Part shown: piece by piece, positions 35,998 to 45,333 of the stretch
Position numbering within the stretch: position 1 is the stretch's first letter
Layout: each line of letters starts with the position of its first letter
NCBI GenBank assembly: GCA_017483765.1
Contig: JAFUVE010000047.1
Span: 1 to 64,000 of the forward strand
Direction of reading: 5' to 3'
Length of the DNA stretch: 64,000 nucleotides
DNA from: Bacteroidaceae bacterium
Lineage (GTDB): Bacteria > Bacteroidota > Bacteroidia > Bacteroidales > Bacteroidaceae
Notes under the pieces: generated by a model
Told to the model about the DNA's origin: nothing
Seen by the model: only the letters and a program-made list of their open reading frames with translations
Database searches by the model: none
Program-made: the position numbers and the translations under genes

Positions 35998-38900
35998 ATG
36001 AACAAACAATTCTCTTCACTGTTTTGCGCGCTCATGCTTTCAACTACAGCTGCGTTCGCGCAATACGGCAGCACACCGCCGCTGCATGTCGAGGGCAAGT
36101 ACTTCGTCGACCCGCATGGCAACAAGGTGGTGCTACACGGAGTGATGGATACACCATCGCCCTATTTCAACAGCTACAGATGGGGAAATAGCTGTACGTC
36201 TACTAATATTTCGCCTTGTATCGCCTATTTCAACAAGCTTTTCACGGCCATCACCGACACTGCCAGCGGGGCATGGTGCGACCTGTTCCGACTCCACCTC
36301 GACCCATGCTGGACCAACGACCCGAACAAGCAGGCCACCAACGGGGGAGGAGAGAACGACATCAGCCGGTTTAATCCCACCCGTTTGCGCACCTATCTCC
36401 GTTCGCTCTATTTCAAGATTGCGAAAAACGCCATCAACAAAGGTCTTTATGTCATCATGCGTCCACCAGGAGTGTTCCCGGAGACCGTCAAGGTGGGCGA
36501 CGAGTACAACGACTACCTCATGACCGTTTGGGACATCGTCTCGCAGAACGACTCAGTCCGAAAATACTCAGGACAGATCATGCTGGAGCTGGGCAACGAG
36601 CCGGTCAACCTCAAGGCGGCGGACGGCAGCAGCTCTCCTGCAGCGCTCCATGATTTCTTCCAGCCGATCGTCGACAAAATCCGAGCCAACGGATTCACGG
36701 GCATCATCCTGCTGCCGGGCACCGGTTGGCAGTCGAATTACCGTGACTACGCCACCAACCCTGTCAGCGACTACAACTACGGCTATGCTGTGCACGACTA
36801 TGTGGGATGGTACAACACCAACGACAACTCCTACAGCAAATCGGTGGCGCTCAACAGTTTCAAGGAGGCAGTGCCGGTGGTGGAGGAAAAACCGATCGTC
36901 ATCACGGAGGTGGACTGGAGTCCGGAGAAAGAAGGCTCTGGCCACTACAACGAGCATGGCGACTGGGTGGTCGGCAACTACGGCACCTGGGCCACCGGCA
37001 CCACCTCGAAGTGGGGCAGTGCCTTCAAGGCTGTGCTCGACCACTTCGGAAACATCAGCATGACGCTCACAGGAACCGGCGACTTCATCGACATTGACAC
37101 CTATATCAATAACCGTAAGGTGGTGCCTGCTTTCGAGGCGGCCATGAAGGCTAACGGCTATCCTGATGCCAGTGAGGCGTGCAGCGGTGCCTGCTTCAAG
37201 TGGTACAAGGAATATGCGCAGGTGAAGAAGGCGCACCCGGACTTTGAACGGAAATACACGGCCGACAACGGATTCGGAGGATTCACCAACCCGCTTATCA
37301 ACGCCGACTTCCCGGATCCCGACGTCATCCTCGTCAACGACACCTACTACATGGCCTCCACCACCATGCACCACTTCCCAGGAGCGACCATACTCAAGTC
37401 GAAGGACCTCGTCAACTGGGAATACTGTGCCAACCCGCTTCAGCAAATCGCCGACAACGACGCATACAACCTGCTCAACAACGCCAACCGCTATGCGGGA
37501 GGACAATGGGCTCCGTCCCTGCAATACCATAACGGGAAGTTCTATCTCAACTTCATCGCCTTCGGACGCGACGGATTCGACGACGGAGGTGACTGGCTAC
37601 TCTCGGCCACCGACCCGGAAGGGGAATGGACCATGACGCGTCTCGACGGATTCTACTACGATGCGGGATTCCTCTTCGACGACAACCGCGACCAGCTCCA
37701 CGGACTCGGACCCGACGGGGAAAAGAACGGCGACGGATTCCTGTATGTGGCTGCGGGAATCGACCACATCACCGTTCATAAGCTCAATGCAAGCACGTTC
37801 AAGGAAATCAGCAGCAAGGAGGTCATCACCGTAGGCAACGGATGTGAGGGCTCTCATATGTACCATATTGGTGATTACTATTATATCTATGCCACTTACG
37901 GCGGAACGGAAGGCTCCCAGACTATTTTCCGCGCCAAGGACCCGATGGGACCCTACGAGGAGCACAACGGACGCGTCTTCGCCAACCAGAAAATCCATCA
38001 AGGCGGCATCGTGCAGACGCAGACGGGAGAGTGGTGGACCATCCTCTTCAAGGACGCTGGTACCATCGGACGCATCCCGTTCCTCGAACCGGTCAAATGG
38101 GTGGACGGATGGCCGGTTATCGGAAACAACGGCATCGACGTCACTTATGCAGGAAAAGCCTATGCAAAACCGAACGTAGGAAAGACTTACCCGAAGACGT
38201 ACCTCCCGACCAACGACACCTTTACAGATCCGAAACTGGGGCTGCAATGGCAATGGAACCACAACCCGGATGATGCGGCTTGGTCACTCTTCGAGAGCCC
38301 GGGCAACCTGCGCCTCCACACCGTCTCCATCACGGACAACCTCAAGCAGGCAAGGAATATGCTCACTCAGCGCATCTTCGGATATAACATCGCCAACACT
38401 GCTTCCGACAAATATGCTGACAGCTACGGAACTGTCTCCATCGACACGAAAGGAATGCAGGACGGCGACATCGCTGGTCTCTGTGTCTTCCAGGATCCTT
38501 ACGGCTTTATCGCCGTCAAGCAGACCGACGGAAAACGCTATATCGTGCAGTACCGCAGTGCCTACGACAGCAACCAGCCACAGGAGACTGTAAGCTCCAC
38601 TCCTATTGACTTCACCGACGGGGAGAAAGTATTCCTCCGCGCCATCGTCAACTTCGGCACGAACAAGGCGAATTTCTATTACAGCACCGACAACCAGTCG
38701 TGGACGAAGTTCGGCAACGAGATGACCATGCGATATATTCTATCTGTCTTTGTGGGTAACCGCTTCGGCATCTTCAACTACTCTACAAAGCAGCTGGGAG
38801 GATATGTCGACATCGACTGGTTCTCCACGGAGAAGGAGTTTACGGAGGACCGCTTCTACGGCGAGGGCATCCTCAAGACGTTCACAGAAGAAGACCTCAC

Positions 38901-39717
38901 CATTGAGTCGCTGACGGCTCAGAAGGAATATACTCTCATGCCGGGGGCTTCCAGATCGATCGACATGACGGCTACGTTCAAGTCGGGCATCACGTCCAAT
39001 GTGGCGTCCCAATGTATATATAATGTGGAAAATCCTAAAATCGCCACTGTCATCGGCGGAAAACTTATCGGACAAGGGGAAGGCTCCACAAAGGCGACGG
39101 CTACATACACCGATATCCTCGGAAATGAGCAGACCGTGGAGTTCAACGTCACGGTGGCGATGTTCCCGCTTACGGAGGATGCCGTCAATCCTTCTATCTA
39201 CGGAAGCGGCACGTTCAAGCAGACCACTGGTGCCCTCACCACCTCACAGTATGGATTCGGTGGATGGGAATATGGTGCGGGTGTGGACCTCAGCGCATAC
39301 GACAAGATTGTCATCAAATTGCGTCGCGCTGCCACGAATAGCGCCTCTTTCCGCCTCTTCGACGAGAACAACTACTGGTCGTCGCCATACATCTGCGAAC
39401 TCGGCAACAAGAAGACTGTGGAGATTGACCTCAAAGACCTGAAGAAAGAGGATGGAACGGCACTCAATCTCTCCCACATCTACATCGCTGGATTCTGGAC
39501 CACGGGGGGATCAGCCATCTACATCAGCGACATCCATCTCGAGCGTTCTCTTACGGGCGATGTCAACGAGGACGGACAGGTCGATATCTCCGACATCGTG
39601 GCGGTCATTAACCAGATTGCCGGAACTGCACAGTATGCCCGTGCCGATGTCAACGCCGACGATAAAGTCGATATCTCCGACATCGTGGCCATCATCAACA
39701 TCATTGCAGCGCAATAA
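35998..39717 (+). CDS. Secreted bifunctional GH5-GH43 xylan-degrading enzyme with dockerin-like end
   Basis: This 1239-residue protein has a signal peptide (cut near AFAQ) and then: a GH5 domain (about 25-415) with acid/base Glu in LELGNEPVN (E201) and nucleophile Glu in ITEVDWSPE (E304); a GH43 five-bladed domain (about 430-730) with the base Asp in DFPDPDVI (D440) and acid Glu in GCEGSHMYH (E617); a concanavalin-like GH43 C-terminal domain (about 740-950); an Ig-like domain (about 970-1055); a carbohydrate-binding-like beta-sandwich (about 1060-1185); and two dockerin-type Ca repeats (1186-1239; DVNEDGQVDISDIVAVIN and a second copy). GH5 would cut the xylan backbone and GH43 remove xylose or arabinose. 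Its GH5 head closely resembles that at 49369. It does not carry the C-terminal motif of the later enzymes. Confidence 0.92.
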   Translation: MNKQFSSLFCALMLSTTAAFAQYGSTPPLHVEGKYFVDPHGNKVVLHGVMDTPSPYFNSYRWGNSCTSTNISPCIAYFNKLFTAITDTASGAWCDLFRLHLDPCWTNDPNKQATNGGGENDISRFNPTRLRTYLRSLYFKIAKNAINKGLYVIMRPPGVFPETVKVGDEYNDYLMTVWDIVSQNDSVRKYSGQIMLELGNEPVNLKAADGSSSPAALHDFFQPIVDKIRANGFTGIILLPGTGWQSNYRDYATNPVSDYNYGYAVHDYVGWYNTNDNSYSKSVALNSFKEAVPVVEEKPIVITEVDWSPEKEGSGHYNEHGDWVVGNYGTWATGTTSKWGSAFKAVLDHFGNISMTLTGTGDFIDIDTYINNRKVVPAFEAAMKANGYPDASEACSGACFKWYKEYAQVKKAHPDFERKYTADNGFGGFTNPLINADFPDPDVILVNDTYYMASTTMHHFPGATILKSKDLVNWEYCANPLQQIADNDAYNLLNNANRYAGGQWAPSLQYHNGKFYLNFIAFGRDGFDDGGDWLLSATDPEGEWTMTRLDGFYYDAGFLFDDNRDQLHGLGPDGEKNGDGFLYVAAGIDHITVHKLNASTFKEISSKEVITVGNGCEGSHMYHIGDYYYIYATYGGTEGSQTIFRAKDPMGPYEEHNGRVFANQKIHQGGIVQTQTGEWWTILFKDAGTIGRIPFLEPVKWVDGWPVIGNNGIDVTYAGKAYAKPNVGKTYPKTYLPTNDTFTDPKLGLQWQWNHNPDDAAWSLFESPGNLRLHTVSITDNLKQARNMLTQRIFGYNIANTASDKYADSYGTVSIDTKGMQDGDIAGLCVFQDPYGFIAVKQTDGKRYIVQYRSAYDSNQPQETVSSTPIDFTDGEKVFLRAIVNFGTNKANFYYSTDNQSWTKFGNEMTMRYILSVFVGNRFGIFNYSTKQLGGYVDIDWFSTEKEFTEDRFYGEGILKTFTEEDLTIESLTAQKEYTLMPGASRSIDMTATFKSGITSNVASQCIYNVENPKIATVIGGKLIGQGEGSTKATATYTDILGNEQTVEFNVTVAMFPLTEDAVNPSIYGSGTFKQTTGALTTSQYGFGGWEYGAGVDLSAYDKIVIKLRRAATNSASFRLFDENNYWSSPYICELGNKKTVEIDLKDLKKEDGTALNLSHIYIAGFWTTGGSAIYISDIHLERSLTGDVNEDGQVDISDIVAVINQIAGTAQYARADVNADDKVDISDIVAIINIIAAQ

Positions 39718-39749
39718 TATCACATCTCACATAAGCTTTAGTATTATCA

Positions 39750-39782
39750 GGATGCAGCCTCTTTAGTTGCATCCTTTTTTTT
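39750..39782 (+). terminator. Rho-independent terminator after GH5-GH43
   Basis: GGATGCA (39750-39756) pairs with TGCATCC (39768-39774) and is followed by eight T. Confidence 0.9.
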
Positions 39783-39806
39783 GAGTCCTCGTTCTATATT
39801 CTGCAG

Positions 39807-40101
39807 TACGTATCAGGAGCGTCTTACGTGTAAAAACGGATTTCATTTCATAGGATTCTGTCGCGACTCGGCCATTTAAAAGCAAGCTTTTATGGCTCTC
39901 GCTGCTCCAGAATCTGTCACCTCCTACGACGCCGTTGCACCAGTAGTCTGGCCCGTCCTACGTGTAGGAACGAAAATATCTGATTTTTGCGCAAAAACGC
40001 TCCTGATACATACCAAGCCCAACACACACAGCATTCTTTTTCAGCCGTACGTACCTCACACGTCCTACGTGTAAAACAGATTTTTCACCTCCTACAACAT
40101 T
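39807..40101. repeat. Mosaic intergenic repeat, locus 2
   Basis: It contains, in order: an inverted copy of the unit end (TACGTATCAGGAGCG, 39807-39821); a CACCTCCTACGACGCCGTTG segment (39918-39937); the ~50-bp unit starting GTAGGAACGAAAATATCTG (39964-40012); and the GATTTTTCACCTCCTACAAC segment (40080-40099). The same blocks occur at 16518-16733. The rest of the 39718-40477 gap is AT-rich with no gene seen, apart from the promoter near 40361. Confidence 0.85.
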
Positions 40102-40360
40102 TCTATTTCACACGTCCATCTCGTGAAAAAACCGTTTTTACGCATTTACACATCATTGCGTAAATCCCTGTTTGCCGGCATTATCCATACCCACCACGCA
40201 TTTCCTGTTTTTTATCATTTTCTGATACTTTTATTATTACATTTGAAACATTGTAGCATTGACACTTTTGCTAAAACGCTGAAAACTAACGATATAATGT
40301 TTTGTAACAAAATGAAAAATCGGTGTTACCTATAATAAATTATGTTTATAAATTACTTTG

Positions 40361-40368
40361 TAACTTTG
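40361..40368 (+). promoter_or_regulatory. -7 box for the 1390-residue protein gene
   Basis: TAACTTTG lies 109 bp before the ATG, preceded by a partly overlapping alternative TTACTTTG at 40353-40360. It implies an AT-rich leader of about 100 nt. Confidence 0.65.
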
Positions 40369-40477
40369 CATCGAAATTAAAAACTAACAACGTTTTAGGA
40401 TAAATTGACAAATAGGCAACTCACAATTTTTATTATAATATTTTAATCAACAAACAATTTTTAACTTAACAAAACAA

Positions 40478-43400
40478 ATGAAAAAGTATTTGCTTTTTAT
40501 CATGGCGCTATGTGCAGGTTGCTCTGCATTCGCACAGATGGCCACGACCTACAAAAAAGGGACACATGGTGAGCAACGTCTTGTTTCGGCAGATGAACGT
40601 AACATCTGTTTTAGAACAACGGCGCAGAGGCTCGAGGCAGACCTGAACCCATCAACACATAGTGGTGGAATGTCTGTTGTTACGTCATCTAATTTCAATG
40701 GATTTACTGAGGTTACCAGTGTGGAGTATTCTAATGAAACGGTGCTTAACACGCTTCAGTATTATAATATGAATGGATCAACAGCAACCGCCACATGGAA
40801 TGTCGGGGAAGATACTGACACATATTATGGTTCGGGCAGCAGTACTGCATCCAATTATGTCGATCTCACTGGATTTGACGAGTTGCGTATTTACCGGGAT
40901 TCAGAACTGGGATTCCGCGCATTTTTCATCAATGCGGCTGGTACCGGTACAAACAAAATTGACATTAATTCTACTAATGTCACTTGGAATGGTAGCTATT
41001 TTGCCATCGATTTATCAAAAGTTGAAAAATATAATGACAAGATTTATCTTAACACAATAAAGTCTGAATCTTACGGGATCAATAATGTTGTCAACAACGT
41101 TACTGTATGTAACGTCACCAACACAACTGCCAGTCGTCCAGCTAAATGTACTTATACATATGATTCGGAACGTAAGGTTGGAACTTTCTCTTATTCAAAC
41201 GTTCGAACTGGCAATGCGGCGGTTAACCTGATGAATAATCTGAAAAACGTTATTTCCAATTATGAGAATTTCGTTATCAGGACATTGAATGTGTCAACAC
41301 CCCTTGAAGGACAAACTGTGAAAATCCACAATTATGACGGAAATGTTGTGACAAGGAATCAGACCCACCGTTATTGTCTGCAGTTCTGCGATGAGAATAA
41401 TAATGTGTTGCATCAGGCATATATCTACAGTGAGGACATAAAAATCATTCCGCTTCATGAGTTCTTCAGTGATGAGGATTTTGCTAAAATCAATTCGGTT
41501 TGGCTTTCCACTGCTGGTGGAGATACAGACCTTAGCGCCACAATACAAGTGGCAGAGGCGTACCTCATATCCGCATACGACCTGAACAGAGGTACTGACA
41601 CAAATAATTATGCCAAGGGTGAGTATTTCTATGATATGGATGACAAGTATATCGGTAATGCATATATCCATCCTTCTTATTTTATGATGAGCAATGGTGT
41701 TCTTTTTGATGATCAGACAGGGCAGGTTTCTATGGATATGAATGTGTATTCTTATGTGGACCTCAACAAGACAATGTACAATGATGATAATTGCGCTTTT
41801 CTGGTGGGGACGGATGTCACGGTTCCTTCAGGACAGAACGAGGTTATTGTCTATGGAGGGTTGTTCTGGAACGACATCAAAAAATATGCTGATCTTTCGG
41901 AATACGACAAGATGTATGTGAAATACGATGCCACAAAGACTGCACCGGCACTTGTATTTAATATGACCCAGTTCACTACCGACCCGCAGTATTTCAATGA
42001 GATTAACGGGACAAACTATCAGGATTATGTTAATAATGGAGTCCTTACCATTGCATCTGACGGATGGGTTATCGACCTTAATGCGATGAGGAATCTTTAC
42101 AGCAATTCTAATTTGCATTTCATCAAGGCCACAGATGCTACTCTCGTTACTTCAATTCTTCTAGAGAAAGTGGAGGAGCGTGGACCTGCTTCTGCTGGAA
42201 AAAATGATAAGACAGGCCGAATCCAGCTTAGTGTTCCTTTCTCAGGATTTGACATGAGCGAGGTGACTGTTGTGTCTATGGACAATGCCGAGGATGGTGA
42301 TGTGATTGGACGATGGATTTGCGGATATCTCGATTACTACCGTCATTATAATGTGCCGGAAAGCCATTGGAACTATGACGACAAACATAATAAAGACATT
42401 TACCTGGCAACAGAAAATGAAAATCCACATGACATACGTACCCTTTATGTAAGCAGATATAATGGTGAGTTCGAGCCACCGGTAGATGATAAAACATACC
42501 CGGCATATCAGGAATACAAGACTAAGGTGAACAACATTTATTGGGACACCAAGAACGATGAGACCTATTCCATGACCATCTACGACATTTGTATCACTAA
42601 GAACCATGTCATCACACGTAATGGAGGAAACCACTCGTTGCTGTCGAAGAAACAGTATAATAACGAAGGTGCTTGTGCTCCTGTTGGTACAGAAGGAACC
42701 ACTTTATATGGCGATGGTTCTGTTGCGGGTGTCAACTATGCAGACCTTTCAAAATTCTACAAGTTGCAAATTAAGGGTAAACCAAGTGATGAGGTAAGAC
42801 TCTTAGTCAACCGTCAGGGAGATGGAACAACCGAGCCAATTCGTCAAATTTTTGTTCGCCTTGATGCTAATGGATTAGCTAATGTCGATATCGCTCCAAT
42901 CACTAAAGAAGATGGTAAATTCTATCTCCATGCAATTAAGACTCCTGCTTGGGATAGCCCTGCTACAAAAATCGATTATGTTAAACTCTATGGTGAGGAA
43001 GACGGTATCGTTGAACTCAACTCTGAATTGTTCCATTCCTGGATTCGTGACGAGAATACAACTGTAACTCGTGAAATCGGTAAAGGTTGGACTAATGCTG
43101 ATAGCTATGGTATTTTTACGAATCAAATCGGAACAGGCAATACGATTGAACAAGGGGGAACCATTTATGGACCTGACTATGTGATATTGAAAGAGAACTA
43201 TGCTGAGCTTACTGGATATAAGACTCTTAGGGTATATGGTACAGACGGAATGGATATTCGGCTCGTGTTTAACCGTACTAAAAATGATGCTGATCTTGAG
43301 GATGGTGAAAATGCGGCTGACTTCCAGCAGGATGTAAGAAAAGTGATTTCCAATGGATATGCTGACTTCGACCTTCGTCCTTATGTTTATTTCCATCTTA

Positions 43401-44650
43401 ATTCAATCAAGAACTATTATGGTGGAACTGGAACAATATCAAAGGTTGAATTAATCAGCGACGAGCGAGTGGATTATGTCCTTGAGGGTAACGGAACACT
43501 TAGCAAGACAGCAGATGAGGCAAAGTCGCTTCGTGAGGGCGGTACCAATGCAATTCCTTGGGGAGGATGTGCTATGGATGCCATCAATGATGTGGGTGCA
43601 CGTGTAATCGACGGACGAACAAGGGTGAATATCTCAAGAACCAGCCTGGCATATCCTGAGAACCCGAACCTCCTTTTCCTTATGCGTAAGAGCCTGACAA
43701 AGAAACAGAATGAGCGGTATCAGTTCGACACCCCTTCTACAACTACTCTTCATGGAGCCACAACCGATGCACCTATCTATGCCAACATGGTGGCTGTCGA
43801 TGGTATCTTGGCAAGCGACTATAAAATCGGAGATGACGGATTCTCTTCCGACAACATCCACCTCTTCGACGGATATCCTTTCTCTGCTCCACGAGACATC
43901 AAATACTCTACTGCACGTCTCACACGTAAGACCACTGGCGGCAAGATCGGTACACTCATCCTGCCATTTGAATCTTCTTATGTCAAGGGTGACGCATACG
44001 AGACCACTTACGCTGAATATGCGGAGACCGCTTCCAAGGTGGGCAAGGGCATTCTTGGCGACATCATGATCGATGCCAACGACCACGTACTGCTCTACCA
44101 GCTCCATGAAGGAAACACCGAGGCCTACATGCCTTACCTCTATGTGGCTGATGAGTCCAGCGACAATACGGAAATATTCGCCGTGGCCAATGGAACCATC
44201 GCCCAGACACCGGAAGTGGGACCTGAGGATGCACCGGCTGAGTACATGACCAACAACCGCACTGATGCTTCCGACCGCCACTACCTGCGTGGATTCATGG
44301 AATCTACCCATGTGGAGAACATGTACGGATATAATTCTGCTGGTGAGCTCAAACGTGCAACCAAGGCTACGATGACTCCGTTCCGCGTGATGATTCAGGC
44401 ACCGATCGACGTGAATCAGGATGCTGCACAGCAGGCTGCTGCTGGAGGTGTGAAGATCCTCCTTGCCAAATACGACGAGAACGACGAGCCTACCGAAATC
44501 AAGGTGATCGACGCGGCTGAACTCGAAGGAATCGTGGATGTCTATAGCGTGAACGGTGCACTCATCAAGAAGAACGTCAAAGCAGCCGATGCTGTCAACT
44601 CGCTGCCGAAGGGCGTATATGTAATTGGTGGTAAGAAAATTGTTAAATAA
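40478..44650 (+). CDS. Large secreted beta-rich protein, non-catalytic, with C-terminal sorting-like motif
   Basis: This 1390-residue protein has a signal peptide (cut near AFAQ, residue 20). No glycosidase or esterase motif was found. It consists of several beta-sandwich-like modules with a recurring theme, Y-x-DL-x-x-Y/F-x-x-L-x-I/V-x-G, at about residues 125, 480, 755 and 915, similar to module B of the neighbouring enzymes. Residues ~1125-1280 (YPFSAPRDIKYSTARLTRK) resemble their module D, and the end (LPKGVYVIGGKKIVK) resembles their C-terminal motif. It may bind xylan or scaffold the surface enzymes, an inference from context. DNA for the first ~1020 residues is visibly more AT-rich than that for the last ~370, suggesting a composite gene. 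A 65-residue gene follows 19 bp after the stop. Confidence 0.75.
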   Translation: MKKYLLFIMALCAGCSAFAQMATTYKKGTHGEQRLVSADERNICFRTTAQRLEADLNPSTHSGGMSVVTSSNFNGFTEVTSVEYSNETVLNTLQYYNMNGSTATATWNVGEDTDTYYGSGSSTASNYVDLTGFDELRIYRDSELGFRAFFINAAGTGTNKIDINSTNVTWNGSYFAIDLSKVEKYNDKIYLNTIKSESYGINNVVNNVTVCNVTNTTASRPAKCTYTYDSERKVGTFSYSNVRTGNAAVNLMNNLKNVISNYENFVIRTLNVSTPLEGQTVKIHNYDGNVVTRNQTHRYCLQFCDENNNVLHQAYIYSEDIKIIPLHEFFSDEDFAKINSVWLSTAGGDTDLSATIQVAEAYLISAYDLNRGTDTNNYAKGEYFYDMDDKYIGNAYIHPSYFMMSNGVLFDDQTGQVSMDMNVYSYVDLNKTMYNDDNCAFLVGTDVTVPSGQNEVIVYGGLFWNDIKKYADLSEYDKMYVKYDATKTAPALVFNMTQFTTDPQYFNEINGTNYQDYVNNGVLTIASDGWVIDLNAMRNLYSNSNLHFIKATDATLVTSILLEKVEERGPASAGKNDKTGRIQLSVPFSGFDMSEVTVVSMDNAEDGDVIGRWICGYLDYYRHYNVPESHWNYDDKHNKDIYLATENENPHDIRTLYVSRYNGEFEPPVDDKTYPAYQEYKTKVNNIYWDTKNDETYSMTIYDICITKNHVITRNGGNHSLLSKKQYNNEGACAPVGTEGTTLYGDGSVAGVNYADLSKFYKLQIKGKPSDEVRLLVNRQGDGTTEPIRQIFVRLDANGLANVDIAPITKEDGKFYLHAIKTPAWDSPATKIDYVKLYGEEDGIVELNSELFHSWIRDENTTVTREIGKGWTNADSYGIFTNQIGTGNTIEQGGTIYGPDYVILKENYAELTGYKTLRVYGTDGMDIRLVFNRTKNDADLEDGENAADFQQDVRKVISNGYADFDLRPYVYFHLNSIKNYYGGTGTISKVELISDERVDYVLEGNGTLSKTADEAKSLREGGTNAIPWGGCAMDAINDVGARVIDGRTRVNISRTSLAYPENPNLLFLMRKSLTKKQNERYQFDTPSTTTLHGATTDAPIYANMVAVDGILASDYKIGDDGFSSDNIHLFDGYPFSAPRDIKYSTARLTRKTTGGKIGTLILPFESSYVKGDAYETTYAEYAETASKVGKGILGDIMIDANDHVLLYQLHEGNTEAYMPYLYVADESSDNTEIFAVANGTIAQTPEVGPEDAPAEYMTNNRTDASDRHYLRGFMESTHVENMYGYNSAGELKRATKATMTPFRVMIQAPIDVNQDAAQQAAAGGVKILLAKYDENDEPTEIKVIDAAELEGIVDVYSVNGALIKKNVKAADAVNSLPKGVYVIGGKKIVK

Positions 44651-44669
44651 TTAAACTCACACAGAAACA

Positions 44670-44867
44670 ATGAAAAAGATATATATTGCCCCGAAGACCC
44701 GCATCGACGATATCAAAATCGATGACCAGATTATGGTCACTTCACCCGAGGGTATCGACCTCACAAAATCTGAAGAAGACCAAGACAACCCAAGTGACGA
44801 CTGGGGCGCGAAAGAACAGTCTGACGACCTCTTTGCAGAAACGAAAGAATGGGGTAGTCTATGGTAA
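44670..44867 (+). CDS. Small MKKxYxAPxT protein, copy 1
   Basis: This 65-residue acidic protein begins MKKIYIAPKTRIDDIKIDD and ends EWGSLW. It has no signal peptide, TM segment or Cys. It shares the start pattern MKK-x-Y-x-AP-x-T, a Met about 20 residues in, a long acidic stretch and the final LW with the protein at 48996. It lies 19 bp behind the 1390-residue secreted protein and before a very strong terminator, so it is probably co-transcribed with it. The function is unknown; a short regulator, chaperone-like partner or precursor peptide are all conceivable. Confidence 0.7.
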   Translation: MKKIYIAPKTRIDDIKIDDQIMVTSPEGIDLTKSEEDQDNPSDDWGAKEQSDDLFAETKEWGSLW

Positions 44868-44908
44868 TTACTGACGAACCCTGTTTATAGCAACTACTTT
44901 TTTTGACG

Positions 44909-44961
44909 CTGATTTTCATGTGTCGGCGGCTTCAAAAACCGCCGCACATGAAATCAGTTTT
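44909..44961 (+). terminator. Strong hairpin terminator
   Basis: A long stem: CTGATTTTCATGTG plus GGCGG on the left and CCGCC plus CACATGAAATCAG on the right, with small bulges and a 9-nt loop, followed by TTTT. It closes the transcript of the 1390-residue protein and the small protein. Confidence 0.88.
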
Positions 44962-45018
44962 CAAAACCACCACACATTACCTCTCTTTCCGTCTACGGAC
45001 TTTCTATGAAATCGAATC

Positions 45019-45046
45019 CTGTAGGGACTTACTTTATGTATGTCCG
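45019..45046. repeat. 28-bp hairpin repeat, copy 2
   Basis: CTGTAGGGACTTACTTTATG then TATGTCCG, the same element as at 22248, 48862 and 48899. Confidence 0.85.
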
Positions 45047-45111
45047 CAATCCTCTAACATTATTCTTCCCAGTGGTTCTACTTTATGTATAACGATATAC
45101 AAAGGTAACTT

Positions 45112-45164
45112 CACTCTAAACTCCAAACTCTCAACTCTAAGTTCTCAACTCTAAACTCTAAAAA
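45112..45164. repeat. Heptamer-periodic tract (CTAAACT/CTCAACT)
   Basis: Seven to eight units such as CTCTAAA, CTCCAAA and CTCTCAA. It belongs to the same family as 34576-34619. With the terminator and copy 2 of the hairpin repeat it accounts for most of the 44868-45333 gap; the remainder shows nothing recognisable. Confidence 0.75.
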
Positions 45165-45333
45165 TCTCTTTTTCTCTGTTCCTGATTGATTTTAGTGGGC
45201 GACGTGATGGGACAAGGGAAAAAATGATTTTATCAACCCTGCCATGCATTCATGCGTGGTCAAAACTTCTCTTCCATGACAACACCCAAATATAATAACC
45301 AGTTTAATAACCAACTTTTTAACTCTTAATTGC

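Noticed and set aside
39892..40074. Possible 60-residue protein between GH5-GH43 and the 1390-residue gene
   Set aside because: The frame lies across the mosaic repeat, and the equivalent DNA at 16.6 kb does not keep the frame.
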